NCBI GenBank assembly: GCA_037447655.1
Contig: JBBHKE010001395.1
Location: 186,001 to 250,000 of the forward strand
Direction: 5' to 3'
From: Zygnema cylindricum
Lineage: Eukaryota; Streptophyta; Zygnematophyceae; Zygnematales; Zygnemataceae
DNA: 64,000 nucleotides
Part shown: positions 1 to 11,019 of the stretch, one piece after another
Position numbering within the stretch: position 1 is the stretch's first letter
Layout of the letters: each line of letters opens with the position of its first letter
The notes under the pieces: generated by a model
What the model was told of the DNA's origin: nothing
What the model saw: only the letters and a program-made list of their open reading frames with translations
Databases searched by the model: none
Made by a program: the position numbers and the translations under genes

Positions 1-80
1 GTAGTTGCACTTGTGCTATCCTTTGTCCTGTATCATTTTGTTTTACCCTTGCCAGTTCTGTTCTCTGTTGAGTCTGTACC

Positions 81-1904
81 ATGCGTATTCGTATAAGAGA
101 TGCGGCTGGTAACACTCAGCGAGTGGAGCTGCCGGAGATTTGTGACTTAAGAGTTCTCCGGGAGCGGGTTTCAGCGATTACTGGAATTCCTTTGCCATCC
201 GTTCATATTTCGCTGAATAGGAGGGAGGAAGTTACAGGTTCTCCGGGTACTATCGTCTCTTCTTTGGGAATATGCTCTGGAGATTTGCTCTATTTGATAG
301 ATGCTTCTCCTGCGACTAGTACTGTCTCTAATATTGCTGGGAGATCAGAGGAGGTCCGACAAGATGCAGTAACTTCCTCTCTTCCATTCGCATCCTCGAA
401 ACAAGTGGCCAGATCATCTCAGGCAGAGTCAATGCAGATTCGTAGAGAAAAATGTGCTGCTGCTGCAGCCAGGAGGATGACATGCAGTTCGCTTGTAGAT
501 GTAGATAACATTTTGAAGTCTGAGAATGCCGGTCAGAATAGCAAGACTCCATTAACAGAAGTTGGTGTAGGAGGCACGCTTTCTGTTGATACACCCTTGG
601 AGCACCCGAATGGGAACTTGAAAAAAGTTAGAATGGAGGCGGGTGTTCGACAAACTGTTGAAAAGAGTTCTGGTGACGATATGAATGTGGACTCAAAGGC
701 TTCTACTCCAGTTGTGGCTGCTCCAAGTGCTGAAACTGTGTCTAAGTATTTTATTCGGACGAGCACATCCATTGAAGGACTGGAAGGCATTCCTGACAGT
801 GTGTTGAGGGTGTTAACAGTGGAGACTCAAAGCTTACAGACAAAGAGTCCATCCGATATTCTGGTTGTTGTAGTCCATGCTATAATGTTGGAAACAGGTC
901 TCACTCTGAATTCGCCAAAAGATTCGCCTCAACAATCCTATAGCTTGCCGGCTGGTTGGTCTTCTGCTCAGGGGCCTTTGATATTATCATATAATCTAGT
1001 AATGGCGAGCTCAGTCAGCTGTACGCTCCGGTTTCAAACACTGGGAGGATTTCTATTGGTGTATGGCACAAGAGATGGCGGTGGCCAGCTAGGTGCTGGT
1101 GATATATATAGGCTATCTCTGCGAGTGATCGATTATTGTGGCCGAGGTGGATGCTTTGATGGCAACATGCAACAGTTTACCAAAAAGATCCGTGAACTTG
1201 TTGTCGCTGTGAAGGACAAACTGTCTCTACCTCTGCTGACTGCACTTTGTCAGCAGGCTGGACTGCAGCCTCTTCTGTCTCTTCTTTTGCTTCCAAGTGA
1301 AGTCAAAATGCAAGTTCTCCAATGGTTACGAGCTCCTGCTCTTGCTGCTTGTGCATGTACTTGTTCTGAGCTTCGTTATCTGTCGGCTGAGGATGACCTT
1401 TGGAAATGTTTGTACCAAAAAGAGTTTGGAAATATTTCAGGAGGTGTTCCAGCCAATTGCAGCTGGCGGACAATGTATGTTAGCAGATTACAGCAGCAAA
1501 AACAGGAAGAAGAGGAACGTCGTCAAGCTGAAGCACGCAGTCACCTCTGGATGGGGCCTCCTCCCATGGCTCCTGCTGTGTTTCCTTTTCGACCCTCGCC
1601 AGGAATCATTGGAGGCGATTATGACCGCTTCCCTGGAGGAATTGGTGGTCTAAGTGGCCCTGGCTTTGGGCCTGAAGGTTTTTTTGCAGGGGCAGGAACT
1701 GGCTGGGGACAGGGTGCTTATGATGATAACCTTCTTGGCGGCTCATTAAGAGACAGAGGCCTTGGTGGGGCAATGGGAGAAGTTGGTGATCTTCCTGCAA
1801 ACTCTAGTCTTCTTGGTGGTATTCGAGGTTCCCGAGGAAGCTCGGCTGGCTTGCCACCTAGAAGCCTCCAGCCTCGATTTCAAGGACCTGGACGTTTCAT
1901 TTGA
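81..1904 (+). CDS. F-box protein, SKIP22/FBXO7-like (ubiquitin-like + PI31-like + F-box)
   Basis: Intronless 607-residue reading frame starting at the first ATG of the open frame. Residues 1-75 look like a ubiquitin-like fold (starts MRIRIRD, ends in a GDLLYLI-type strand). Residues about 235-390 resemble the PI31/FBXO7 N-terminal-type domain found in plant SKIP22 proteins. Residues about 395-450 form an F-box (LPSEVKMQVLQWL, then CTCSELRYLSAEDDLWKCLY). The C-terminus (about 500-607) is rich in Gly, Pro and Arg (FGPEGFF, GGIRGSRGSS), like the disordered tail of PI31/FBXO7 proteins. By family knowledge it should be a substrate receptor of an SCF E3 ubiquitin ligase binding SKP1/ASK through the F-box, possibly linked to the proteasome. 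Length and domain order match the family and the frame is undamaged. The family is seen from motifs; the substrate is unknown. Confidence 0.85.
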   Translation: MRIRIRDAAGNTQRVELPEICDLRVLRERVSAITGIPLPSVHISLNRREEVTGSPGTIVSSLGICSGDLLYLIDASPATSTVSNIAGRSEEVRQDAVTSSLPFASSKQVARSSQAESMQIRREKCAAAAARRMTCSSLVDVDNILKSENAGQNSKTPLTEVGVGGTLSVDTPLEHPNGNLKKVRMEAGVRQTVEKSSGDDMNVDSKASTPVVAAPSAETVSKYFIRTSTSIEGLEGIPDSVLRVLTVETQSLQTKSPSDILVVVVHAIMLETGLTLNSPKDSPQQSYSLPAGWSSAQGPLILSYNLVMASSVSCTLRFQTLGGFLLVYGTRDGGGQLGAGDIYRLSLRVIDYCGRGGCFDGNMQQFTKKIRELVVAVKDKLSLPLLTALCQQAGLQPLLSLLLLPSEVKMQVLQWLRAPALAACACTCSELRYLSAEDDLWKCLYQKEFGNISGGVPANCSWRTMYVSRLQQQKQEEEERRQAEARSHLWMGPPPMAPAVFPFRPSPGIIGGDYDRFPGGIGGLSGPGFGPEGFFAGAGTGWGQGAYDDNLLGGSLRDRGLGGAMGEVGDLPANSSLLGGIRGSRGSSAGLPPRSLQPRFQGPGRFI

Positions 1905-3215
1905 TTGAGAAGGCGTGAAGCATCTTGTATATGTAATTGTTTTAAATTTTGCAGAAAGAATCAGCAAAGCAGATGCAAAAAAGCTTGTTATGCGATGGCT
2001 ACAGTTCTAGTTTGTGTCTGGAAGTAGACAAAAGTACTGATGTAAACCCTAGTTTAGATTTTTACGAGGGACACTATTGTAAGCATAGTTGAGCTGGTCA
2101 AGGTCTGTTGTATATGTAAGGGTCTCATGACAGGAGATGGCATCTGAACATGGGGCATGTTGGCTGTCTCTTCATCTTAGGTGATTCTCCTGGTTATGCT
2201 TCAAGTGTTAAAATTTTGCTCAAATGGATATAGTGGAATTTGCTCAATACTGCCTGTGTGTTAGAGGATATTGCCTACTCGCCTGTTTGAAGTGAGATTT
2301 GACGCAAAATCTTCTGTTGTGTACTGCCTATGCTTTAATTCTTGTATGGCTTTGCATACATGGAAAACACTTCCGCTTTGAAAGATTGAGCTTTTGCCAG
2401 ATTCTTTGTAATGCTATCAAACTTCTTACATTGCTATGCTAATTACTTGAAGCACTGAGGTTCCAAAGTGTAGAAAGATATGACTAGAGTATAGTAGCAC
2501 CTGTCAGTCGCAGTTTGCTACTGTCAAATCCCCATGATAATGATACTGCCATATCTTTACAACTTGGCTGTCAACCCCTCTTGTGGGTACTCTATTGCCC
2601 TGCTTGTAGTTTTTCAGTTTTGGCCATGGAACCCCTTTTGTACCCCTGGACTCAGACGGTTTATCATCGTACTTTTTATTCAATCTGTTATATTTCTTGT
2701 GGGTACTGGCGAGTTCTCTCAGTTTTCAGAAATTGCATGGTTGCTTAAGGGTGAATGCAATATCTGGAGTGAACAAAGAACGACTTGCAGTACGAACCCG
2801 TTGGAAGCAAAGACTGCTTCGTGTTTTAGTCCAGCCTTGTTATTATCCTATGGCGATTGTAATCCAATTTTCTTGCTAAGGTTATGTCAAACGTCAGTGT
2901 GAAATAAAAGTTTGGTATTGGTTTTGACTGCTGTTTTTTCTTGTTTGCTGTTGAAGATGACTATGTTTGACAACTACGCTTAGAAAAACAGCGTTTACTG
3001 TTCGATTATTCAGCTTCATTACGATATTTGTGGTCAGTCCTTTGAGCTTTTAGATTTGGCCGGTAAAGAGTGGATTGCTTTTTCCTATCAACTGGCATAT
3101 TTGTAGTTGTCATTATTTTGTGTTTTCAGCAAGAGAGGTCCCCTTCCCATTCTTTTCAACTTCTTTAACAAAAAAATGGAATGGCAAGGATGATGATGGC
3201 GACAACAATCCTTAA
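1905..3215 (+). other. 3' UTR and downstream intergenic region of the F-box gene
   Basis: No credible coding sequence. The first part is T-rich and probably 3' UTR; an AATAAA signal lies at about 2904-2909, a plausible but not unique polyadenylation site. Short open frames between 2515 and 2902 have no domain-like features. Confidence 0.4.
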
Positions 3216-3218
3216 TAA

Positions 3219-4165
3219 GGGTACGTCCCCATGTATTGAAGTATCTACTTTTCTCTGTCTTTTTGCCCTAAATTCAGGGAACTTTGACAAAAACTTTAGC
3301 CGTACGAGAAAATCATTTTTACCAAAGTAAAGTGAACGTCAATTCATACTTTGGATGTACGGCGTGTTTGTCGTCATGTGAACGCATTTTGGCGTTTTCC
3401 CCTTTTCGACCCCCGGGCAAGAAAATCCAGCCCAAAAAATAACTTCATCCAAAATCACCTCGAGGGGGTGATTTTAGTTCAAGTACCGCCCAAACAGCGA
3501 ATGAAAAAGGACCCACGCACGCGCCACAAGAGTGGGAAAATTTTAGGACGCGGGAGAGTCCTCGCTATTTTTCTCCGTGCCCGTCACGCGCATGTACGGA
3601 AAAAAAATTGCAGGGGTCTCGAACCTCCACTTTCATTCATGGGGGCCTTTGCAAAATTTTGCACCGTCGTCGCCTCTCCCCTCTCCCTCTCACACCGTCG
3701 CTTTTATCTCACACTTTTTAGAATGAGACACGACAATATTGATATAAAATGAAAAGATATTTTAAAAATATTATTTTTGATTTTTTTTAGGCTTTTTTTA
3801 ATGGCAAGTCGAGTGAGAAAAGTAGAAAAAACGAAATCGGGAAACCATGGCGGAAAGTTATTGAACCAGTGACGTCGACGTTGTCACAATGAGCATGACG
3901 TCACAATATCACCAAACCCTAAACATCTACAATTTCACAAAAATCTAGATGTCTACCACTGTCGCTGTTTTCGTTGGCGTCACTAATCGTCAGAAGTTTC
4001 GTAGTCGGCTTCAATCGCCACAAGTTGTACCTACGTCTACAACCGTCACATTTCAAAGTTCCGATTTCATTTTCGCACATAGGGACGCTCTTCAAAGTAG
4101 TACGGGGAATCTTTACTACAGTCCAGATTACTTTATCAAAGTACCGATTACATGGGGACGTACCC
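3219..4165. mobile_element. PIF/Harbinger-like non-autonomous element, copy 1
   Basis: Terminal inverted repeats GGGTACGTCCCCATGT (left) and ACATGGGGACGTACCC (right) bound 947 bp. The sequence TAA flanks both ends (3216-3218 and 4166-4168), the 3-bp TWA duplication typical of PIF/Harbinger and Tourist-type elements. There is no transposase-like frame, so it needs help in trans. Internal landmarks shared with other copies are an imperfect palindrome AATCACC..GGTGATT at 3451-3474, a segment near 3610-3650 reading GGTCTCGAACCTCCACTTTC, and GACGTCGACG near 3870. A reversed copy lies at 12004-13487. Confidence 0.85.
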
Positions 4166-4168
4166 TAA

Positions 4169-5499
4169 CATATTGTTCCAACTATTTGGTTGAATTTCAT
4201 TGGGCGCCAGTATAACAAGCTTAATAAAAAAGTGTGATGGTGGACATAAGTGTCCTCTGGCGCTTGTGGACATAGGTACCCTTTTCTCTTGCTTACGTGG
4301 TTGTCAGATTTGCCTTCAGTATTGTCTTGGCTGCTCGGCATTTTCCCTGCGCTCTGTGCAACAGCGCTGACGAGGCATACTTTCTGCCAGATGGAGGTCA
4401 TGAACATAGGTCCTAGTGTGTTCCAAACCAGGGTTGCCTGAATGTAGTACACATATCCAATAAAGGTAAATAAGGAATAACCCATCATTTCATCAACATC
4501 ACTCGAGTCCTTCCACTTTTTGTTCACTGCCACTCGCTACTAGGGTTACTGATGAGTGAGTGGTTTTTCGACCCAAATATACAAAGTGTTAAAGACACGA
4601 GGCCTAAACTGATTTCACCCACACAGCAAAACATAACTTGAAGTCTCAACACGGAGATGGGCAGTATGCTCTTCACTACATTCGGTCTCGCACTAATTCC
4701 CTTCACCATTGTCTAGCCATATCACTTCATCTCAGTTTTTTCCTGTGACTGACCTTTCATCCCGATGATGAGTATCTGCTTCGTTTCTCGCACGACAGAT
4801 TCCTTTTTGCACACGAGGCAGTCTACTCCACTGCGATGGTCCACGCTTCAGATTTGCATCTCTCATGACTGCTCACCATGCCCATGGCGCAGCACTGAGA
4901 GGCCATTTAAAACACCCGCTAACTACAGAAAAACCACCAAAATACACGTCCCTAGTCCAGCAAAAATACCAAAATACAAGTCCTAATCCAGCAAAAACAC
5001 CAAAATCGCCTGTGACCGGTTAGGTTAGGATGTTTACAACAGATCCTCGGTATAGACCCATACTACCGCACAAAACAGTTGCCATTTTCAAACAGAACCT
5101 GTTAACCAAATGGGTCAGCCATCCATATCAAACCCATCAATGACCTACTCAACCTCATCAATCAATGACCTGTTAGTGTTTGTGTTTACAGTCTGTTTGT
5201 GAAAGAATTAATGCTAAGAGAAAAACAATTTGTAGGACTAGTGCGATACTGTGTTGATAAGGCAAAACCAAGCGTGACCGGAGTAATGTCACAACGCTAC
5301 AAGTCGTTCACATAATGTACCACCGAAGGAAATTTAACATCACTATGCAAAGGGTACAGTCGCGATAGGCAATTCAAGATGTCAAAATGATCAAAACATT
5401 AAGAAAGAAAAAAAGAAAACAAGTCCAATTAAGAAGAGCCCTGTTGCCTACACAACAGGAACTAACTACAAAGAGTTATTCACAAACTAGCAACAGGAC
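4169..5499. other. Intergenic region, likely 3' flank of the zinc-knuckle gene
   Basis: Nothing recognisable as a gene. An open frame on the minus strand (4533-4165) overlaps the end of the PIF-type element and shows no known domain. Sequence just below 5500 is probably the 3' UTR of the minus-strand zinc-knuckle gene. Confidence 0.3.
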
Positions 5500-8400
5500 T
5501 CAGATATCCACATCAACAGTCTCATCTTCCCCCCTATCATCGCCTCCATAACGATCGTTTCCCGTCTTGCCTCTACGATCTGACAACACTACATCAGATC
5601 CTCCCTCTCCTTCAAAACCCTTTCTGACATCCTGTCCTTTCTCCTCATAAGCAGAAAATTTCTGAACCCCGCCTTGTCGTTCTCGACTTCTCTCTCTCCT
5701 ATCCATCGCCGTTTGTTCAAAATCCTCTGTTTCAATGTCCTCCAAGCTTGGTTCATCTCCCTGCTCGGCTTCGCTACCTCCGTATCCCTCCTCCTGGGCA
5801 CTCCTCTCGTTTGTAGTCGGGCCTCGTTCACTGTTATGTTTCTCGGAAGGGTAGGGCTCCTCCTCCTCCGACTCATCATCCCCCCCATCCCTCCGATGAT
5901 GAGCTCGTTCCTGAAACCAAACCAATGACAGCGATTTTCAATATGACAAGATTTTTACCTTTTACTACATAAGAAGAGAGAGATCCATTCCAGTCTCAAA
6001 TCAAAGCATACTGAGAAAAGACAAAAAGAAAAAATAACAAAAAACAACAAAGTGCAACTGAGTCAACCATCATTCAAACATAAATCTCTTCAAATAACCG
6101 ACAGGCATGTCCCACTCTTTCACTCCACTATCACCTTTCTCACGACCCAAACGGAATTTCATAGATCCAATTTCATTCACAAACTCTTCCAGTCCAAACT
6201 CTTCCGCACCATAAAAACTTCCACTCAACTCCTTACTGTTATAAAAACCTCTCGCTTTCCCCTTCCCAACACCTGCATCTCTCTCCTATCATCCACTATC
6301 ACACCCATCTTCCTTCTCCTTCTCCTCCCGACTCCCAACTCTTCATGCCCCACCAGATCCCCATATCCTTCACACACCAAAGAGGGCCTAGCATCCGCTC
6401 TTTGCTGTCAGAGCCGCTCTGCGAGCACCTGTCCCTCGGCTCTCACTCCTTCTCTCTCTCTCCCAGCGATGATCCGAGCCGAGCCACAGACTCCCCCCAG
6501 CCCGGCTCTCACAAGCGAGCCTCCCAGCCCCCGGGTCCCCACCTTCATATAGTCCTCCAGCTCGTTGTTGAGCTTGGCCTCCTCGGCCCGCCCCCCCCCG
6601 CTGCCTGGGCCGTGCCGCACAGCTGACGAGGCGATGCGCCGCCCCTCACCCGCAGTGCCAGCTGGCGGCCCGCCAGCATGCGCCGCAGCCGCCGCACGCT
6701 CCGCCAGACGCCGGGACCGCACAGGACACTGGAGGGGGGGGGGGGAGAGAGAGAGGGAGGAGGAGAGAGAGAGAGAAAGAGGGAGGAGAGAGAGAGAGAG
6801 AGAACCTGTTTAGGACACTAAGTTATCGGGAACAGAGCGGACAGTGCGTAGGGCGAGAGAAAGCGAAGGATAGCGAAGGGAGAAACTGAAGAGAAAGGGA
6901 AAACACACCAGATTAGACACACATAGACACACAGAAGAGAGAGAGAGAGAGAGAGAGACACACAGGAGAGAGAGAGAGAGAGAGAGAGACACACAGGAGA
7001 GAGAGAGAGAGGGAGAGAGGGGGGGGGAGAGAGGGGGGGGGAGAGAGGGGGGGGAGAGAGGGGGGGGAGAGAGGGGGGGAGAGAGGGGGGGGGAGGGAGG
7101 GGGAGGGGGAGGGGGAGAGGGAGAGGGAGGGGGAGAGGGAGAGGGAGAGGGAGAGGGAGAGGGAGAGGGAGAGGGAGAGGGAGAGGGAGAGGGAGAGGGA
7201 GAGGGAGAGGGAGAGGGAGAGGGAGAGGGAGAGGGAGAGGGAGAGGGAGAGGGAGAGGGAGAGGGAGAGGGAGAGGGAGAGGGAGAGGGAGAGAGAGGGA
7301 GAGGGAGAGGGAGAGGGAGAGGGAGAGGGAGAGGGAGAGGGGGAGGGAGAGGGAGAGGGAGAGGGAGAGGGAGAGGGAGAGGGAGAGGGAGAGGGAGAGG
7401 GAGAGGAGGGAGAGGGAGAGGGAGAGGGAGAGAGAGGGGGGGGGACGAGGAAGGGGAGGTGTAGGGGGAGGGAGAAATGGACGGCAAGAGAAGGAATCAC
7501 CAGGTATAGGACACAAATGTCTGCTGGACTGCGGCGGAAACTGGAGAGAGAGATAGGGAGCAAAAGGGAAGGAGGAAACAAAAAATGGAGTCGACAAGTT
7601 CATGTCAGTGGAGGGAGAAAGAAGGGAAGGAAGACAGGTTTATGATACTGAAAGCAGGAGAAAAATGACGCAGTCATCAGGTTAAGGACACCAAAAGAAG
7701 CTTTTATCAATTAAACAAAAACAATTAAAGAAATCACGGGGTTCAGCGTATATAGTTTCTTGGTCCAAAAAAAAACAAAACAAAGATTCATAGAGTGCTC
7801 ACAGTCAGAAAATAAAAAAGGCCAGTCCGCAGTCAGGGATCGTCTCAGCTTATATGTCCAAAAGACAAGCCGTGCCAAAAGAGGTGTCACAATGGCTCCT
7901 TTTGTTTTACTAACAAATTCAGATGAGCTGTGCAAACCTGCCGCGGAAAAAAAAATGGCATCAAGCATGCCTTACTTTAACATGCCACAATTGGAAAACT
8001 TGTGGAGGAAGCAAGATAGCTGATGCTGCTTATGCTTCTTGTTTGTGGGATTTCCCCAAGTCGGCAACAAATTCTCATCTGACCAGAAACAGGTACAGAT
8101 GGTTTGAGTTGTAGCTTCCATGACAAAGAATTACGTTTTTTGACAGGTAATATTCAAACATGCGGGAAAGTGAAAAGCGGAATGGAATTAGGATTGCATC
8201 GGCTGAGGACTTGTACGTTTTTAGTGCGGTAAATTTGGTTGTAAGATTTTTAGATGCCTTTGGGGAGACAAAAGTACATCCATACCAAAAACAGATGTGC
8301 AGGGATCCCTCTAATAATTAAACATCCGACGTAATCATCCTTCCGCAGTACTTGAAGTTTCTAGAAACCGAGAAAATTTTTACAATATCTTTGAAATGTC

Positions 8401-11019
8401 ACACTACTGTTGCCCAACTGCCTCGTGAAAATTACAGAGACGGAGATAAAAGCTCTCATCTGAACCAGCAGTAACCCGTAGTCGAAATTAAGAATTCTTT
8501 GCAAATCTCCCCTACAAGTCTGGAAAAAACACTGTGGAAATAACAAACACTTAATGTTTGTTCAGCACACCATCATAATGTCTATACCAGGAACAAACCT
8601 GTACTGCTGACAGCAGGAAAAAAAATAACAAGTAAAAAAAAAAAATTACTGACCTCCCGTGCAAAATGCCCCAAGTGGCCACACTCATAACATCCATCCG
8701 CAGCTCCTCCTATTCCATTTGGGCCAGGGTTTCCAAAACCCATCGAACCAAATCCCATGCCTCCAAATCCCATTCCTCGCCCCATGGGACCCGGTCCAGG
8801 CATTCCTCCCAGCCATCGATCCATAATGGGAGAAGGCCCCATGGCCGGAGGTCCAAACTTTCCAGGACACTCCCTTGCAAAATGGCCTGGTCTTCCACAA
8901 TTGTAACACACATCGCCTCCACTGACTATACCACCAGGTACTCCTCGGGGTGGTCCACCTGGAAGTATGTCCATGTGGCGAGGCGGGTAGTGGTCCATCT
9001 CCTGGATTCCTGTTAGGACATTCTCGAGCAATATGCCCAATGGAACCACAATTATAGCAACGCTGCTCAATAGGACCGCCACCGGCCTGTTTCAGACGGC
9101 ACTGTAACGCAGCAGATCACCAAAAAAAAAGAGGGGGATAGGAAGGAGCCGTCAGAAAAAGATGGCGATGAAAAACCTGGACACAAGAGTTTACATCCAA
9201 CATGTAATGCAAAAGGCCCATAGCTTTGGTTGAGTCCATTTGCCCTACATGGCTAGCTCCACGATGGCCTTAACTCTCTACGCCTCCTCAGCTTTGACTG
9301 ACACAGGCTGGAGGAGAGGCCCACCTTCAATGGGCCTAAATACTACCAAAGACCTCCCGCCGAAGAAGAACCAACAGCGCTGGAACATCAAGAGCAAACT
9401 TACTCCCCTCAGATTTGTCTCCCCTTCCACCTCCCTCCTACACACCTCCAGAAAACTGACTAGCCTACCTGGAGCACATTCTCCCACTATTTTCCAGTGA
9501 CACCACCATCCCTGCCCTCCTTTCCACTGGCAAGCCTACTCCCGACTATCAGAGATCTCTACAGGTCCGCATTCCCCTCCAACAGGTCTTCGACTCATGC
9601 CGCAAAGGTAGAGAAGAAAGCAGAAATCGGTAGAGAACCAACTGTCCGGAACAGCTCCTTTGAATCCCCCAAATCAGGTCTTTACCACTGGATCCACCCA
9701 AACTCACAAAACCTAGCAGAGGTTCTCTCTCATGCACCATGTCTCCTCCCCACTCCTCTCCCATTATCTTACAAAGCCTTACCCATGATGTGTCACTATC
9801 ACTCTCACATAGCCCTCAGCTTGCCCCACCCACCCCTCAATCCATCCATCTCAACCGTCTATTGCCACAGGGACTAAAAAAAGACACTCGACTCCTGCTT
9901 AGTAACAGCCCCAGACACCTCATGTACGGCCTCCTATCTTTCACCTCTCACACACACCCAACCTCTCTGGCACCAGGCCTCCACAGGTCTCCAGGATCAA
10001 CTGCCCCCTCTTGGACGCCCAGATCTCCATAGTCTCCAATTCCCATGAGCCAAAATATCATCTCTCTTATCATCTCTTTTGCTGGTTGGCGCCTCTCAAT
10101 GCCTCCACCCCTTACAAAACCATCCTCCAATGCAGTTTTATGCCCATATTCACTGAGCTCCACAATGCACCCTCTACCTACATCAGCCTCCCCTTGGTAG
10201 TCGTAATTTCAGCCATCCAAAAATCCCTACCTCCCGAGCAACGTGCCCCCTTTTGCCGCACTCGAAACACTTTGGAAAGTTGGGATCGTCGGGTGCCAGC
10301 CCCCTGCTTCGGGCCCCAGCACCGGAGTCTCCGCCATCGCTTTCCACACTCCTCCTTCCCGGACCTCGAAGCTTTGAAACATCCTCGGGATTGGTCGGGC
10401 AGTCCCGTCCAAAGTGGCCGACGCCTCCACAAACATAGCAGACATCGCCAAAGCCCGGTATTGGAGCTGTCACCGGACCAAAGCCTGGAGAAGGACCGGA
10501 ACCGGCCCTCCTGTTCAACCCGTTGAGACCAATGGGAGGAGGAGGTGGATTGAACGCTCCAAAAGAAGCGCCAGGAGGAAGTCTACCCCCGTCTCTAAAG
10601 CGATCTAGCCTGTCTACAGGACTCCTCCTCTCTCTCAACCTTTCCATTTCTCTATCCCGAGGTCGTTCCAGTGGCCTCTCCCTCTCCAAACGCTCCCTTC
10701 TCTCTCTCTCTCTCCCAGGAGAACGGCGCTCCCTGTCTCTTTCTGGCTCACGCTCACGAAATCGTTCCCTGTCTCTATCTCTTTCTGGACTACGGCGGCG
10801 CTCCATATGTCGAGGTGAACGGGAACGTGTCCGTGATCGAACTCGTCTGCGATCCAATCGCTCCACTTCTCGATCTCGCCGCTCACGGTCGCGATCCATA
10901 TCTCTCGCTTGATCCATGCGCTCAAATTCCTCTCCTCCTCGACCGCGATCCATCTCTAAATGGCGCGGCCTATCAAAAGTTGCCGCGCGGACATCCGCTT
11001 TGCCATAGCGAAAAGCCAT
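5500..11019 (-). CDS. CCHC zinc-knuckle protein with RS/RE-rich N-terminus, four exons
   Basis: Exons in transcript order: 11019-10231, 9101-8654, 6728-6543, 5910-5500 (splice sites assigned by eye, all GT-AG). Exon 1 codes an Arg/Glu/Asp/Ser-rich region (RSRTRSRSPRH and ERDRER runs), then knuckle CYVCGGVGHFGRDC and the first 13 residues of CFECGKRGHVAREC. Exon 2 supplies that last Cys, then CYNCGSIGHIAREC, CYNCGRPGHFAREC and CYECGHLGHFARE. Exon 3 begins with the missing Cys and ends in KLNNELEDYMK. Exon 4 is an acidic, Glu/Ser-rich tail ending TVDVDI. Five CCHC knuckles give single-stranded nucleic-acid binding by family knowledge. The RS-like region and the ELEDYM motif suggest a nuclear mRNA splicing or export role (inference). 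Exon 2 is 448 nt although both its borders are phase 0, so the frame is broken by one extra base near 9002-9010: either an assembly error or a disabling mutation. Expected length without it is about 610 residues. Confidence 0.7.
6731..7445. repeat. Long GA-rich (polypurine) microsatellite in intron 2
   Basis: About 700 bp of almost pure purine on the plus strand. It grades from (GA)n and G-runs (6731-7110) to a long array of the hexamer GGGAGA (about 7110-7440, several tens of units, with a few interruptions). In the sense of the zinc-knuckle gene it is a CT-rich pyrimidine tract ending at the acceptor CCAG immediately before exon 3 (6728). It creates long Leu/Pro/Ser/Arg-only open frames that should not be read as genes. 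Confidence 0.95.
9102..10230 (-). other. Intron 1 of the zinc-knuckle gene
   Basis: 1,129-nt intron. The donor GAG|GTAGGG (10231/10230) and acceptor TTACAG|TGC (9102/9101) join ARE to C and complete the second zinc knuckle. The sequence is C- and T-rich on the plus strand; open frames inside it are chance. Confidence 0.65.

Noticed and set aside
2515-2902. Two overlapping plus-strand frames of 77 and 122 residues
   Set aside because: No domain, no start context, and they lie in probable 3' UTR or flank.
3351-3752. Frame of 133 residues in a PIF-type element (also 13369-12953)
   Set aside because: Shared by two copies because the DNA is shared; other copies break it, and it has no transposase motif.
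4165-4533. Minus-strand frame of 122 residues
   Set aside because: Overlaps the right end of a PIF-type element; no recognisable motif.
6810-7603. Long minus-strand open frames rich in Leu, Pro and Ser
   Set aside because: They are translations of the GA/CT microsatellite in three frames and lie within an intron.
9497-10032. Plus-strand Pro/Ser-rich frames
   Set aside because: They lie inside intron 1 of the zinc-knuckle gene and lack any domain.
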